The notes beneath the pieces were generated by a model. It saw nothing but the letters and a program-made list of their open reading frames with translations, made no database searches and had not been told where the DNA came from. A stretch of 64,000 nt of DNA from Onchidella celtica (lineage: Eukaryota; Mollusca; Gastropoda; Systellommatophora; Onchidiidae): the NCBI GenBank assembly GCA_963931925.1, contig OZ007569.1, positions 68,307,420 to 68,371,419 on the forward strand. The letters are read 5' to 3'. Position 1 is the first letter of the stretch. The number at the start of each line of letters is the position of its first letter. This document shows, in pieces, positions 11,392-25,862 of this stretch. The position numbers were made by a program, and so were the translations under genes.

Positions 11392-14165
11392 CTTCTCTGT
11401 CATAATATCATTTTATTATTGAAATACTGACATCTTCCTCTTGCAATGTCCTTTTCCTTTACTCTCAGCAAATTAGCTCAGATTCTGTTTTCTACCTGCC
11501 TTTGCCATTTGCGCCTCCCCTTCACATTCTCTCATGTCTTTCCTGGGGCAAACAAAATGCGGCTGTTTGTTCCAGAGACCTAGAGTGACCTGGTCTTTAC
11601 CACCTTGTGAGTCAATGTGCCCATTTTTCTCCAAATGTCATTCACTCTCAGCTTGGCTCCGGCCTACATCGTCGTTTTTATTTCTGCGCTAGACTGGTTT
11701 ATTTTTTATTGTTATTTTTATTATTCGTCATGATTTGTCGCCTCCATCTGAGCATATAAAAAGGTGTACGAGTGGATAAACTTACGTTCTAACAGCATAT
11801 TAAGTAGCAGGATAAAATGGGAACTGTAATCGTTGATCGAAACTGCCATGCGTTTCTAAAGGAGCAATCTTCATAATTATAAGATGTCATATTCGACATA
11901 AAGATATTTTTTTCTAAGTCTCAGCACTGTATTTTTGATAAGTGATAATAACATCACTGACATGCTATAGAAACAGCGGAAATAATGCACTTGGTATTTT
12001 CAAGACCGACGCTTGGTAGATCGGTTTATCCAAATTTGGCATGGCCTTCTAGTTCTAAACCATTTTGTCTGAATTAAGAAAGTTTTTCCTTGCTAGCCTT
12101 ATATCAAAATCGATGTCAGGGGATTTAAAGTGAACATTGAAATTGTTTGAATTTATTTATATGTTCATGTATTACATATTTTGCCGGGCACGCGTCATTA
12201 GTCCACAAAAGACTGGTTTCCAGGACTCTCGACGTTACCTAATGTAGTATTTTCGATCCGTTTATTGGTATTTGTGATTTAAAACACAGGTTTCCCCAAA
12301 AGAGAACCACCAGAATTGATAGGCCATTCTTAATCTTAATGCTTGCTGAGACAGTGTAGAGTACAGCGGTCGCTGGAGGGGAATGAAAGAAGAAAAGTTG
12401 GTTTTGTATTTTGAGCTGTCGTCTTGGCACTATGTTCTTATTTTTATTGTTCAGAGTAGATTATTATAATTTTCTGCTGCTCACTGAGCTGTCGTTCTGT
12501 TATAATATTTGCTTCCCTAAGCAACTGATCTGTGATAGAAATTTGACTTTAATATAACTCATGTTTCTTTCAGTTTAAACATTCAGTTGCACTGAAAGGT
12601 CTCATGTTCTAATACTGAGATAATCTGTAAACTGCCTGATATCGTCGCTGCCTTGCACAAATACATGTACATCATTGCATTGTATTTTCGCCCTCTGTTG
12701 CCACGCACTATTGTTTCCCTGTGCTGAATTTATAAGCCGCCCTTGGTTTTATGTGTATTTTTTTGTTTTTATTGGCAACTATCGTTTGATTGTGTATAAC
12801 TAATGAGAAAGTTATGTCTGTAAACATTTGAATACGAAATATTAGGTCACACACATGTTATACATAAAAGGACTTTTTGGGAGGTTGTGCTTGTCCTATA
12901 GAAATTTAGAATATGCCCACATAGACAATCATTATAGTGGGCAGAGATGAACACAGAGAAAAGGGGGGAAAGCCAATGATTACTACATGTGTTTGTACCT
13001 GTGTGCTTTAGTAATCAATATATACATGTGAACGATATCAGGCAAAGATTAAAAAGCTCACCTTGTTTTATCGTTTGTCGTATCTAAACCTGAATGTGAA
13101 TGTTTGATGTTGGACATGAATATCTAGTAGGTTATGTTCAGGTGTGCTTATAGCATTAATGAAAGGCCTATAACTATGATGTTTTGATATGAGTGGAGTA
13201 TATTCTGTGTGAGGCAGCTGCTCATTTGCACCACAAGGTGAGTGCACTGTTCAGTCCTAATGCCCTCAAAACTCACGCTGGTATGCATGTTAATGTTGCT
13301 GTGGGCGTGGCTGGGCTCCAAGTGAGTAACGGTAGTCATACTGAGGTAGTACGAGATTGCCATTAGGAAAACAAGTTGAAAGAGAGAAGGAAAAGATCGA
13401 TGGTCGATAAATTGACTGCAAATGGAGCTTGGAGAAATGTTTATGAAATGATTCGATTTGGGAGTCAGTTGGTCCATTAGTGGATCGATCCCTTGGTCAT
13501 TCGTTTGTTTTGTTGTTAGTTGGTTGGTTCAGTTAGCTATAGTTAATATAAGCAGGTTGCCGAGCGAGAAGAGACTATTGTTTCAAGACTAGCTATTTTC
13601 CAGCGTGATATTTCCTGCAAATAATTGTTTTTATGGCACTTTTACCAGAATGTTCTAAATAATTTTGTTTTGTTGCTTCTTGCTTCAGTCGGAAAAATCC
13701 CCAGTCCAGGTGATCAAATGTACTTTTTTTTCCTTACACAAAGTGTCATTAATTAAAGTAATTAATGAGGAGAACTAATGGGAAGATAATCGTTGTTCTT
13801 ATCTCACCAGGAAATTGAAAACTTCTGTAAGGTAATATTATATTAAAGCAATATCTTAGTTTGATATTTTTCATTCACATGGAAGTTAGACAAGTTCTGA
13901 TCCCCCTCTTGACATATTTCCTCAGTGGATTGGAAAAAGTTTAATCCTTCATCATCTGTTTTAAGCTTTTTATTTCATGCCATAACGTCCGTCAGAAGCC
14001 AAATCTTTTAATCATTTTTTCTTAATCTCATTAATAAAAGCCCTCTTTTCCTGTATAGAGATAGCAGATTATTTCATCTCAGAACAGGCCGTTGCCTTTA
14101 ACATACTCTTCAGAGGTATGACATTTTTGCCACTGGCTGCCATAATGAAGGCGGAAAAAGGCAAC
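11392..14165. other. Non-coding stretch, no gene seen
   Basis: AT-rich, with only short open frames. It includes one copy of a dispersed repeat at about 12000-12105 (listed separately). The largest frame (13148-13477, minus, 109 codons) has no recognised domain or splice context. Confidence 0.5.
12000..12105 (+). repeat. Dispersed repeat, single copy
   Basis: The core CCAAATTTGGCATGGCCTTC is followed by 'aaaccattttgtctgaatta'. It matches sequences at 56760-56815 (+) and 57635-57680 (minus) in the same order. The match weakens after about 100 bp. This is a third, isolated copy of the family that forms the inverted pair in the stum intron. Family identity is unknown. Confidence 0.6.
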
Positions 14166-14414
14166 ATATCGTCGGATATTTGCCATATTGTTGTATATGC
14201 ATTTTTGCCTTTTCGAGAAAATGAAAATTGAAGTTTTGTCGGCAGAAGGCCTAAAATGCATAAAACATTACGCCACAAAGACATATCCCGCAAAAGTTTT
14301 AACTGATTGGAATGACACTTATACATGGTGAAATTAGGAGTAAGAGAAGCACCTTCATGAGAGAGCCTTAAAATCGGCCAATATGGCAACAATATGGCAA
14401 ATATCCCCCGATAT
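14166..14414. repeat. Short inverted repeat, 28-bp arms
   Basis: The left arm 14166-14193 (core GGATATTTGCCATATTGTTG) pairs with 14387-14414, 26 of 28 positions matching. The spacer of about 193 bp is open on the minus strand: the 107-codon frame 14069-14392 covers it. It could be an eroded inverted-terminal-repeat element or a chance AT-rich palindrome. No target-site duplication was identified. Confidence 0.55.
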
Positions 14415-16079
14415 ACATTCAGAACATTATGGAATCCATTTACTTAAACATCATAAACCCACATTATTATGTGACAATAGACATTCACTCACACGAGAAC
14501 AGCGATCGGTTGGAGAGCGAGACTTCTGCAGTGAAGTTTGTACTCTTGATGAAACAACAAAGGTAAAGATAAATATTTAGGATTCTGCTACAATGTTAGA
14601 TTATATCTGGTAGAACAATTGGATGTCTGTGGGGCATCTGGCGTGGGGTGGCTTTCTTAATCGCAACTTGAGTTTGAACGCGCTGTGGGGTACCTCCAAT
14701 CCTGCTGCCTTTAAGTTTGGGGTTTGTGAAAACTGGCTGAAGGATGCTGTTTTGAAAATATCTTAACATGATGTAATAATGTACGCTCTCGGAAACTGAA
14801 AGAGCTCATGGCAGTGCCGACAAGCCTGAGTATTAGATCTATTATCTTTTCCTGCGACACATCGAATCAAAGCATTTCATGACTTTGTCCTAAGAGTGAA
14901 ATGTTTTAATGCAACACACTGAGCAACTGTCTTAGTAGAATCCGTGTACGATATTGGCGGCACTGGTGAAATAACTGTGGAGAAGAGGTCTGATAGCTGA
15001 GATCGAATCGATAAAGTCAATAAAATTTAAGACAGACAAATACAATTCTTACTAAAGGAAAACAAAATGTATGTGTCTTGTTATACCCAAAAACTTCAAA
15101 ACACTCGTTTTCCCATAGTTCAGAGCACAAAGCCATGCAGGAAACTGATTTCATGTTGACTTGTCAGCTGACAGTCTTTTTGTTCAGATGCCGAAAGAAA
15201 AAGAGAAGAAGAGAAGGTGGATCCATTATTATCATTGCATGACCGTGGCTGTTGGAGGAAAAAAATGAAAAATTTATTCCAAATAGTCAAATTAAATGTA
15301 GTCACCAGAACTTCATGTCTGGATTATGCAGATCTTATAATTTACATTTTTTTTTTTTTTTAGTCAAGGCCGTAAAACAGTGAAGTATTCAAGTCTTTAC
15401 GGGCTGCTAAGCCCCCGCATTTTCCATTATAAATACCGTAAACTCTGGATATAAAGAAATAAAGGGTAGAAGACATGACAGAAAGGAGGGTGGAACAAGA
15501 ATGACGAAAAGCAAGAGAAATAAAACAAATCAAAAAAAATCAGACTTTGTGAGGTAAATTTTGTAACTGGGGAAACAGTTTCATTAACCTGAACGCTGAC
15601 AGTTCAAAGAGTGAAGTCTTCATGACACTTAGAAGGTCACTTTTTTTGTGATAGAACGTTTATGGGGGTGTGACAATGAAACGTGACATAAGAAATTTTA
15701 GTAATTACGGGGGCGAACGAGGAGGCATAGATCTATTATATTCTACGAATGTTGGGAAAGCTACAGAGATGGGCGGAAAATTGAGACAGTTGGGATCAGT
15801 GAGTAGGAGTGGGGGTGGGGTCCAAAAAAAAGAAATTCCCAGAGGAGCGACAGAGCGAAGCAATTGAAGCTCTGCAGGGAAAAAGAGGTGATAGACAACG
15901 AGAGAAGTGTAACAGAGGAGGAAGAGATTTAGATCCTCCCTGGGTGCGTGCACTACTGAAACAGGAAGTGAAACAAGATAACAAAGAATACGTGGGAAGA
16001 TGATATGAAAAAGACAGTAGAAATCTGCGAAATGCCTATGAGGAGCATAAGAAATTGGATCCTAGGGGGACAAAAAAAA
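14415..16079. other. Non-coding stretch, no gene seen
   Basis: Short open frames only. From about 15470 the + strand becomes rich in GA (gaaag, gagag, gggg), leading into the candidate promoter patch. Overlapping open frames at 15670-16003 on both strands follow from this low-complexity purine bias. Confidence 0.5.
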
Positions 16080-16541
16080 AAAAGAGAGAGAGGGAGGTGA
16101 GTGGGAGACAGTGCTAAATACAGAAAGGGAGGGGGAGAGGAGGTAAGACGACGACAACATGAATGAGAGGCGGTCGGAGAAGGAGAGAGAAGGAGATCAA
16201 GTCAGCCATCAATAACCCAAGCCACGTGAGTGCGCGCGACAACAGAGCTCACCCAGAGATATTCCCTTAGCCCGCGCGTCCTTTTAACAGTGGAGATGTA
16301 GCCATAATCATGGGTGGAGCGCAATGGATAACACCAGCAAAGCTTCCGCGCGTGAGTGTGTCTACCCGTATGGTCGTGCTTTGGAGTTGTTAATTTGCTA
16401 GTTTATGAAGACCACATGCTGTGAATCTAAATTATGCTACAAGCCATATTTTATACAACCAGCGGGACACACCAAGACCGATTTGCAATGATCAGAAGCT
16501 GTTGATCCAGTGTTCAATGTTTACCGGAGTTCGAGTGTGAG
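16080..16541 (+). promoter_or_regulatory. Candidate promoter and non-coding first exon
   Basis: A GAGA-rich stretch (16080-16200) is followed by a patch with several CpG-containing motifs (GTGCGCGCGAC, CCCGCGCGTCC, TTCCGCGCGTGAG), unusual for this AT-rich window. The patch ends at a strong donor match, GTGTGA|GTAAGTATTT, with the GT at 16541. A TATA-like TTTTATAC lies near 16449. Inference: this could be the start site and 5' non-coding exon of a + strand transcript, the nearest downstream coding gene being stum, whose first coding exon has good acceptors about 21 kb away. Short ATG-stop frames within it would be upstream ORFs. There is no transcript evidence. Confidence 0.28.
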
Positions 16542-17959
16542 TAAGTATTTATCGCTGCTGAGAACGACTGGACTATGCTGATTTACGAGGATTTGTTGAG
16601 GATACAAAAAAACTCTCTGTAGCGGCTGCATTTGATATATTGCTTTCATTTGCGCGCATGCACTTGATAAAATATAATTTATTACCCTGGCGTTTTTTGT
16701 AGCATGGAATTTTACCGTGAGTTACATGGACAGAAAACTCAAGGAACGAGTATTTATTTTTATCAGTTTCTTCAATAACCTCAGTATAATTTTCTGATGT
16801 AGGTGACACGTTACGAGTCATTCTTTTTCTCATAAATTTCCTCACGGCGATTGTGTTGGGAGGGGTTGGGGCTAGTCACCGAAGGATAGGAGCCACTCAC
16901 TCACAAAACCCGGACACAGTTGACCTTTCTGCATTGGAATCTAATATCCGTTGCCGAAATAGTGGTACTGTTCGGGTGTTGGAGGCGGCCTTGTAGTATT
17001 TGTCTTGTCCAGCGTAGGCTTTTATTTGGTTTGGATCAGTGTTGGGTCAATGTCTTGCCAGACAATGGCTAGGACAGCCTTTATAATGTAGAGTTTTTTG
17101 CGATTTGTTTGTATCTGGAAATGTGTTTGTAATTGCAAAGGGTTTGTATCTGTGTGAGTATCAACAGTCCGTATTTTCTTTCAAAGTTTCCGAATTTACT
17201 GTATTTAGAGGGTACTGTTTTCGTATTCCCGACAACGGTTATTGTGAGAGAGTTCTGACTTTTTTGTCTAAATCGTTCATATTAAAAGATTAAGCTGATG
17301 ATGAAAGATAGATCTATGTCTTATTAGAAGAAAATACAAGAACTAGACAAGACTGCATTATAATCTGACAGACATTGCAAATTCTTCCGACAAAAGACTG
17401 TTTTAGTTTCCTGTGTTCGTTTTTCATAGTATATTCGCCAGGGAACAGAGCATTCGAATAGGATCTGTCTGCCTCATATGTAACAAAACTATTACAAAAC
17501 CAGGAAGCTGAAAATCTTGGACTAAAAACAGATATTCTAATACATGCATAGTCACGGTAATAATATGCCCTGTGATTTGATACTACGGTACGGTTTATTC
17601 ATAAATTAAACCTAACACAATTTCCAGATAATATCCCCGTTATAACAGGTGCTGTATGTTATTCAGTCAATTACCGTGCAAGGCTACTGGTGACTATAAA
17701 ACAGCCAGGTTAAAGCAGTTTGTAATTACACAGTATTCTGGTGAAATTAGATATATATCAGTTATAGTAAAGTCCGTGCGTAAGTCAGCTATAAGCCGAT
17801 TGTTTTGCAATTTAACTCGCGTTTTTTTTTTTAATTTGTATCTCATTACTTTCCGTGGCGTTTGGCTAGGCTACATTTTCTATACCAGTAATTAAACAGA
17901 GTGGTGCGCCAGGCTTTGATGTGGGGAAGACATGCATGGAGACAGACAAGTAGAAAAAG
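16542..17959. other. Non-coding stretch, no gene seen
   Basis: AT-rich DNA without recognisable exons or repeats. If the 16541 donor is real this is the start of a long 5' intron. Confidence 0.45.
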
Positions 17960-18219
<260 letters not shown>

Positions 18220-21200
18220 AGTGACGATGCAAAAATTGAATAAATTATTAAAGAAAACACAAGAAATCCTGGCTTGTATAGTAAAGGAGCCAAAAACTTC
18301 AGATTTGAACTTTGGGGCTGAACCGATTACACTTCAAATTTTTTAGCCTGTCGATAGGCCGAACTATGGCTATTTCATTGTATTTTCCTCGAGAAAGGTC
18401 CGTGAGGTCCAAGTTTACAAGAAAAGAAGAAAGCTTTGCCAAAGTCTGCACACAAACTGGCTAATGTGTACCAACGTAAACACCAGAAACATAACAATCC
18501 ATAGCTCGGTCAGCTACAGTCAAGTTTGCGCCATGCCGTGTCTCAGTGATTAAGTTAACTGGAAGCCTGGCAAACCAAGTTTCATAGAATTGATTTACGA
18601 CAGTAACAAAGCTATAGCGATGGAGCACACCCCGACGGCAATGCAGAAATTTGTTTGCATAATTTTAGTAGAAGACGCAGTTACTAGAAAACGAAGTGAG
18701 AAAGCAAAGAGGGGCTGGGGAGGGGGTGGGGTCCTCTATACACATTGCCAAATAACAAAGTCAGCTGTGTTAGTTACAGAAATCAGGACCGAAGCTGTGA
18801 TATCAAATCCTTTTCCTCCACCCCCAATTTCTCATCTCCCCTCCAAATCTTCTAACTTGGCCAGAATTTCGGACTACTTGTCAGTAGGAGTGATGCATTG
18901 ACTTCAGCCGTGCAAACTGCTCATGGTCTTGCCAGCGTCTTGCATTGCACCTTTCACTTTGCACACTGGCAGAACGTTACATGGGTTAGTCAAGCCTGCA
19001 TACAAGCTATGGTAATAAATGACAAATGTGGTAGTAATTGTTTTGCCAAATAAAAGTAACAACAGTCAGAATCAATAAACTAATGGCTTTCTCGTTCTTG
19101 TGAATAAAGAAGGAAATGAACCGGAGACGGTGGAGAGGGCTTTTTCCATGCGTTGTTACCTGTGAAGTATTTAAATGATAACATAATATGATCACTTAAG
19201 TGGGTATCTTGATAATGTGAAACATGTGATAAATTGTTGAATCAGTAAAAGACCATGCAATTCTTCCTTTTATGCTGTCTTAAGGAGTTGAAATAAATAT
19301 GAGATTTCTTATTAAAGACAGGAAGTCTCATCACTAATTTCTGCGCCAACAAACACTTGTGCTCGCTTTTGGTTCGCATTTACGACCCCTGGTGTACACT
19401 AGAACGTCACGATGCGCTGGTATTAGGGAAAAAAAGATAATATATCAATCTCGTTTCTTCCTTTCTAAGCATTATCACCTAATCCTACCGTTCCAGTTGT
19501 TTAATTCCTCAGTTTTTTGCACAACAGGATTTGCAGTAACTGAAGATTAAATCAATAGGAGGTGGGGGATGGAAAGGAAGCCGAAGGTTAAAATACTAAC
19601 GGATCACAAATTCAGTCGGCCTGAGGCCAGAATTGTATCAACATAAACTACCGAGCTTTACTGTTTATTAATTAATCTTGAAATTAATTTAAGCGCAATA
19701 TTTTCACATGAGATATTTATGTTCTGTACTACACTGGTTGAAACCTGGGACTGGCTCTCAGTTTCACTGTCTGTTTATTTGCTGTTGTTCTTGCTCTAGT
19801 TTCTTTGTCTGTTGTTCTTTTTCCTCCATTCCAGTGTTAGGTCCGTGAAATCTTATTTCTTGTTCTTGAAATTTAGTTTACCTGCAAGCTGGAGGCGAAG
19901 GATCTTTATAGATTTGATTGTAACCAGAATAATTCCCGTGCTATTATTGCGTTAGTACCTTTCACTGTTTGGTGTCAAGAACTTGCCATTTACTCAACCG
20001 TAAACATTGATTAATGGAAAGTACAGTAAGGTAGCAATAGTAATGGTAGATTAAGAACTTAACTATGCGGCTACCATTCGTCTTTCCATTCTTTCTTCGG
20101 CTTTGATGTCGTGTATAAATTATAAATACAGATTCTTCTTTATTCTCCTTTTATCATCACTTTGATACTTTCTTTCTTACCATTCTCTAAATCTGATTAG
20201 TATGTTTAAAATGTGTGTTGGGTAAAAATTCGACAAGTTATAGTTACAATGTTCTCTACCAATGGTGCAATCGATGAGCATTGTGAGTTGTGAAGTCCTC
20301 GTACATGCTGTGGGTAATGTGAAATGTAAACAGCAGCACATTATTTATTCACGCCCACAATGAACTGAAGTAACAGGTGTATGGTATCAAATCACTACCA
20401 AAACAGACCAGAGTACAGGAAATTTGTCACGGGGGGGGGGGGGGGGGCTGGGCTTATTTCATTTCTGGAAGCGAATATATCCGTACAACGCACACAATTC
20501 GATGACATAGAACACACACCGGAATACTATATTACTGACCTGGTTAATTTGCATAGTTTTTGAAAATATGAATCGGCTTAGTAGCAAAACAATCCCACTT
20601 CTGCTCGGAGATGGCGTGATCTGCGCTAATAAATACTTGAGTGTACGTCGATCACCAATGGCTACCCCAACCCCTTTTCGCTTGATTAGTCAATCTGACT
20701 ACCGCCCATTGATACAAACTGACTAGACCCTCACGCCCCGAGGTCCATCTGACTATTCCATGTGTTGTCACTTTAAATTCGTGAACACCACACTAAGTTT
20801 TGTTTCAGCAAACCTTCACTAGTCGCGCTTTTGGTAAACATGTTGTACGGATATGCACTACACTTCCTTCATTTCTACTTTACTTGGAGTTTCCGTACAG
20901 CCCCTCCACTCCACCCTTGACCCCACCCACGCACCCATGTACATAGCCTCCTTCCTGTTTGCAACACGCTATCTCAATGTATCATCTCTAGTTTTTTCTG
21001 TCTTAAGAGTTCTGTAATCCAGCATTAATACCAACTTCTGTTTACACATAGCAATCAGTAAAACTGAGACGTTAATTTATACAAATTAATTGTATCAAGT
21101 GAAAATTACTTCATCCGGATCTTACCAATCTGATTTTTTCTCCATATTTTTGTCTTTTTTTTTTCCCACATCCATTGCTGTGATTTAATGATGGCAATCC

Positions 21201-24200
21201 ATTTGAAATGTTTAACAAAAATAAAAAAAAGGCTGGCTGGCAGTTTAACTGTTCGTGAGGAAGATTGCTCAGTCTGCTACATCCCCCTCTCTGAAAGGAG
21301 CAAATTATATCGTTAATTAAAGACGTACACCTTTGCTCCATTTTGTTTTTATTAACCTAAACATCTATGAAAACCCCAAAACTCATTAATTACTTGTCTG
21401 GGTTAACTGCTGGTGAGTTTGAAGATAACATATATCACCGAACTTGATATGATTGATCTATAAAATATTTATAGTTATAACCATATTTAATATCAGAATC
21501 ATTTCATGATAATTAGATGTAAAGATATTTTATTTTTTAACCGTGGCTTCAGGTGCTTTGTGAAGAAATGGTTTACGTACCGCAGATTCGGTTTCACAAC
21601 CAAACAACCTGGAGGGAGTAAGGTTTTGGTACTATATCGCCTTGCTTACTCATTCGATATGAATGCTTTGAGATTTGACTCGCTTACCTGCCGCGTAACC
21701 CAGTTTCTCTCCCATGCAACCTGAGAGTTAACTGAACACCGTTAAGGCATCCAGATTTGAAAACATTACTGAAATGTTGAGTCTTCCACGAATAGGTCAA
21801 AACGATTTTCTTTTGAATCACTGATTAAATTACATTGTCAGTTCAACACTAGTGTGCCTTCACATTTACTCACTGTCTTGTGTATTTGCTCTGAGCATGC
21901 CAGACAACACAATGTATTCCTAAGATCACGTAATGTGCAATTACCTTAAAAACGCAGCTTTCTTGTGTGCAAAAAAAACAACTTTATTGACAGCATTGGA
22001 TATACTTTTTGTCGGTGTTTTCTTTACTCTTGTTTTTGTGCGTAAGCGAAAATAAATCTCAAGAAAGGGAAAGGGGAAAGTATTAGGCGATACATAAATA
22101 TTTTCTTTGCTTGGATAAAATGTTTGTTCCCAAAATTTTTGCTTACTTTTTTTTTTTTTTTTCGATACAAAACGATGTTGTTATCTGCACACCCCAACAA
22201 AAAGAAAGCATGTAGAACGATATAAGTTTTTTGCAAGACGAAGACCTGCCTTTTTTTGAGCTACTAGTCTAGAGATTATATGAGAGAATGATGATTTGTG
22301 GTATCTCTGTTACCTTACATGAGTGCATCTTGTTTGACTGCCCTGGTGTGTATAATTGGTAACTATTATAAGTGAATCGATAAGAGTATAATGTCAGGCA
22401 GTATATTATCACCTATTGACCCGTATAGACTATGTAATTAAGCTGGGCGTAACAAGTACAAACAAAATGTCGGGTTATCCTGTGTTTGAAACTAAGTTTT
22501 CAGCTGTTTGACGTAAAGTAAACAATGTAAAAGGGAAATCATTGTTAAAAGCCACAGCAAAGCAAGCCCCAGTTTAATTTCATTGATTCATTTCTGTTCC
22601 ATTATTTTGTTTTCCATTCCATTAAACACTGTGGGAATACTTTAAAAAGAAACATCTTCTGTATAGGGATCAGTCTCTGTATTTTGAAAACCGTGGTAAG
22701 TCTCACAACAGATAACCTGCTACGCCTTGACGAGTATTAAATAGAAGCGTGTGATATTTTAAGATGGAGACCATGTCGTCTTTTTTATTTTTTTTTCCCG
22801 GCTCAGGAGTTAACTCAGGTGTTCTTTGGAAACACCATCCCGGGCGCTTGTATTCGTCCCTGCCTGCAATATAAATTTTTTTTTTTCCTTGTAAAAAAAA
22901 AATCCGACTTATAGTTGTTAAGGTCTGGTGCGGAAGAAAAGAGTGGAAGTTGGTATTACTACGCTAATATTATATTCAGATACCGGTTTTTGTACAGAGG
23001 CGATCATTATGTCGTTTAGGAAGTCGTTTTTTCGAATGTTCAGAGGGTTAAACAGAAGTGGCACCTGTGTTCTCCGTTCCAAACCGTCGGCTCTTCAAGG
23101 TCGTTCACGCTAAATTGCACAAACGAAAATTCCTTCTCACATACATCAAAAAAAATTCCGTCTGGTTATTTGGCTGTTCATCCCTTCCCCGGCTGTCTGA
23201 AAACATATCGTTGGTGTCTTTCTTGCTCTCTCTAGACAAATAAACCTTGTAGAACAGTGGTTCTCGGCGTCGCAGGCCACCTTTCTCACATTGTGACATC
23301 ATGTATCCTCAATTCCTTTCCCATTTTGAATTTTCATTTAATAATTAATTTTTCACCATAATGCTTTTACGGCCGTAATTATTCCCAAGTCACCCGAGCA
23401 TCATACTAACCTAAGCACGATTTTCAAAACTCAGTATCTGAATTGTGCTACATGGGACTCAGTTTTTTTTAAGAACTGTTTGTTCGAGATGGCCCCTAGG
23501 CTATAGTTGTGTATACTGGCATTTCATTTGATATAAATGTATATCGATAGTGTCAGGAGCAAACCGGCCAAGTCGGTATAAGCAAATTTTACAGGAGAAA
23601 CAAAAAACTGCCGCTAAAACTAATGGGAAATGGACCTAGCTGGTTTGATCACATGCTTATTTTGAGTATTTCTACTGGATAATGGTAACAGCTACTTTTA
23701 CATATGATGCAGGATTCCAGGCTTCACAAATTGGTACTAAATAAAGATATATGAAATTTTTGGACATGGCCGTTTTGCGCCTGACACCATCGATATGCAT
23801 CAAGTGTACAGAGCACATTTTTTCCAAGTTTGGAATACCTCCTCTCACTGAAATTCCTTCCTCACCTAAACTTCCTCTCCCCTTAAATTTGAATTTCCTC
23901 CCCCCGGGAGACAAGTGTGTCCCGTTTGAGAGTCCCTGCTGTGGGAGATCATTTTGCAGGAATTTACTGTCAGACTAACCCCGCCGCATGTTAGAATCGA
24001 AGACAATGAAATTTGCGTTATCCTAAAACATACAGAAAATGGGTATTCAATAGCTTTCATGATGCAAATTTGATTTCTTCTGCGCCAATATTTCTTTTTT
24101 TCTGCTTTGTAAATGGCATTTCTGTCTCTGGGTTTTCCCCATATATTCGCAGTCAACAGGAACAAATATTCGGCTCAGAAAAAAAAAAAAAAGTATTTAT

Positions 24201-25815
24201 GAATGTTTCCGGCCGTTTCTTTTTGTTTAATCTAGGTTGTTGTTTTTGTTGTTTTTGTTACATGATTTCATTTCTAAATTTTATTCTGGAATTTTCTATT
24301 CTTTTGGCGTACTGAAACAATAGAGCATTTTTAGAGAAACAAAGAGCATTATAAAGAGTTTGAGAAAACTCAGGCGCATTTTGTGTTGATGTGACGACCA
24401 ATTCTGGAGTATTATTCGCTCAGGATTATCTTCCAAACATCCCTAAAGTTAATGCATGTAAATGTTTTAATGAAGGCAGTCTCACGCCATTACTGTTAAA
24501 TAGCTAAAGCTGAAAGGATTTCGTTATCCTTTACCAGTGTTTTAGTAATAAATGTAGGCCCATTGCGGATATCGGCCATTTTAGTTGTAAGGACCGACGT
24601 ATAACCTTGGCGATGGTAGCATTGAATTTGATTCGTTAGCTAATTTGCATTCCGAGCACTTCAGGCAACGTGAATCAATCGGCGGCGAGCTAAAAAAAAA
24701 AGTCCACTACAGTAAACAATGACACGTGTGTACACACACATGGAAGACGTTCGATCAATTCTTTCACTTTCTTTTCCTCTGTTTACACGGTTGGTTAAGA
24801 ATCTGACCAGCTTGGATCCAATCTTTCCACCCTGTCATAACAGTCAAGTGCAATAAACCAGCAGGCATTTTAACCGCTTAGACGTATCTCGAAGTTACAC
24901 TCGTCAGCTGATCCACCCACCATTTTAGGTGTCGGAAGTACAAAACAAAAACACTCTGTGACGTCATTTGCAATGAGCCTAAACATATTCGATGATGTGG
25001 TGCTTGTTTGTAGCTTAATTCTCTTAATTTATTGAAAACGTGTAATGTAGTGTTATTTTATGTTTGCTTTTTATTCTTTTTCGAAACCGTCATCTCTGTA
25101 TATCACCAAAATACAGTTGGCACCTGTGTGGACATTCAAAACGTTTTCAATATGAGAGCTTTATGAAGACCACATTCAGTATGTCAGAACATCTATTCTT
25201 TGAGTCGATAAATACAATACTGTGCGCGCTCTAAGATAATTATTATTTTGCCACTATTGTTCCCTCTCAAGAGGTCATACCTTGCTAGCTTTAATCTTTA
25301 AGTTCTTTGGCTCACACTCCGGTGGATGTCCTTGTTCAGAATCGTTCACACCCCGGAATAATTCTAAGATGTTTTCTGTAGGCAGGATTCTTTGGCGATT
25401 CAAAGAAACTCTGTCATATTAATCCTAACGAAGTTTTTTTTTCCCCATTTCTCTAAGTTTCTCAGTTCTCTTTGGGTTTAATAATTGATTTGAAAATTTT
25501 CCTTGAAGTGATACCGCAAACAAACCGTATTGACAATTTTAGATGGGGTCATTTCGTTTATCTGAGGTCAGTTATTGTTCGCTTGTGGGCCTAAGGAGAA
25601 AAGGTTTTGTGTTGCAAAGTTCGGTGTTGAAACAAACAAAGAAACAAACAGTAGATTACAAAAGAAGTAGAAAAAGAAGAGAAGAAAAGAAGCGTTCTGT
25701 ACTTAAAGACCTTGTCAGGATGACAAAAGAGAGTTATTGTTTTTTCCCTTTGTTTCTAATTCTTTTGTACTGCACTGTATAGGTTCTTTATAGTTTATTC
25801 TAAATGCGGGTTTGC
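18220..25815. other. Long non-coding stretch, no gene seen
   Basis: No frame resembles a known protein; the longest is about 103 codons. Features of note are poly(G)17 at 20431-20447, T-tracts near 22150, 22785 and 22880, and a perfect 10-bp palindrome GAGTTAACTC near 22809. No RNA gene was recognised. Confidence 0.5.
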
Positions 25816-25861
<46 letters not shown>

Positions 25862-25862
25862 G
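25816..25862. repeat. (GTT)n trinucleotide repeat
   Basis: About 15 uninterrupted GTT units. A related GTT/GCT run lies at 26822-26856 and a TTG/GGT run at about 36895-36930. Confidence 0.95.
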
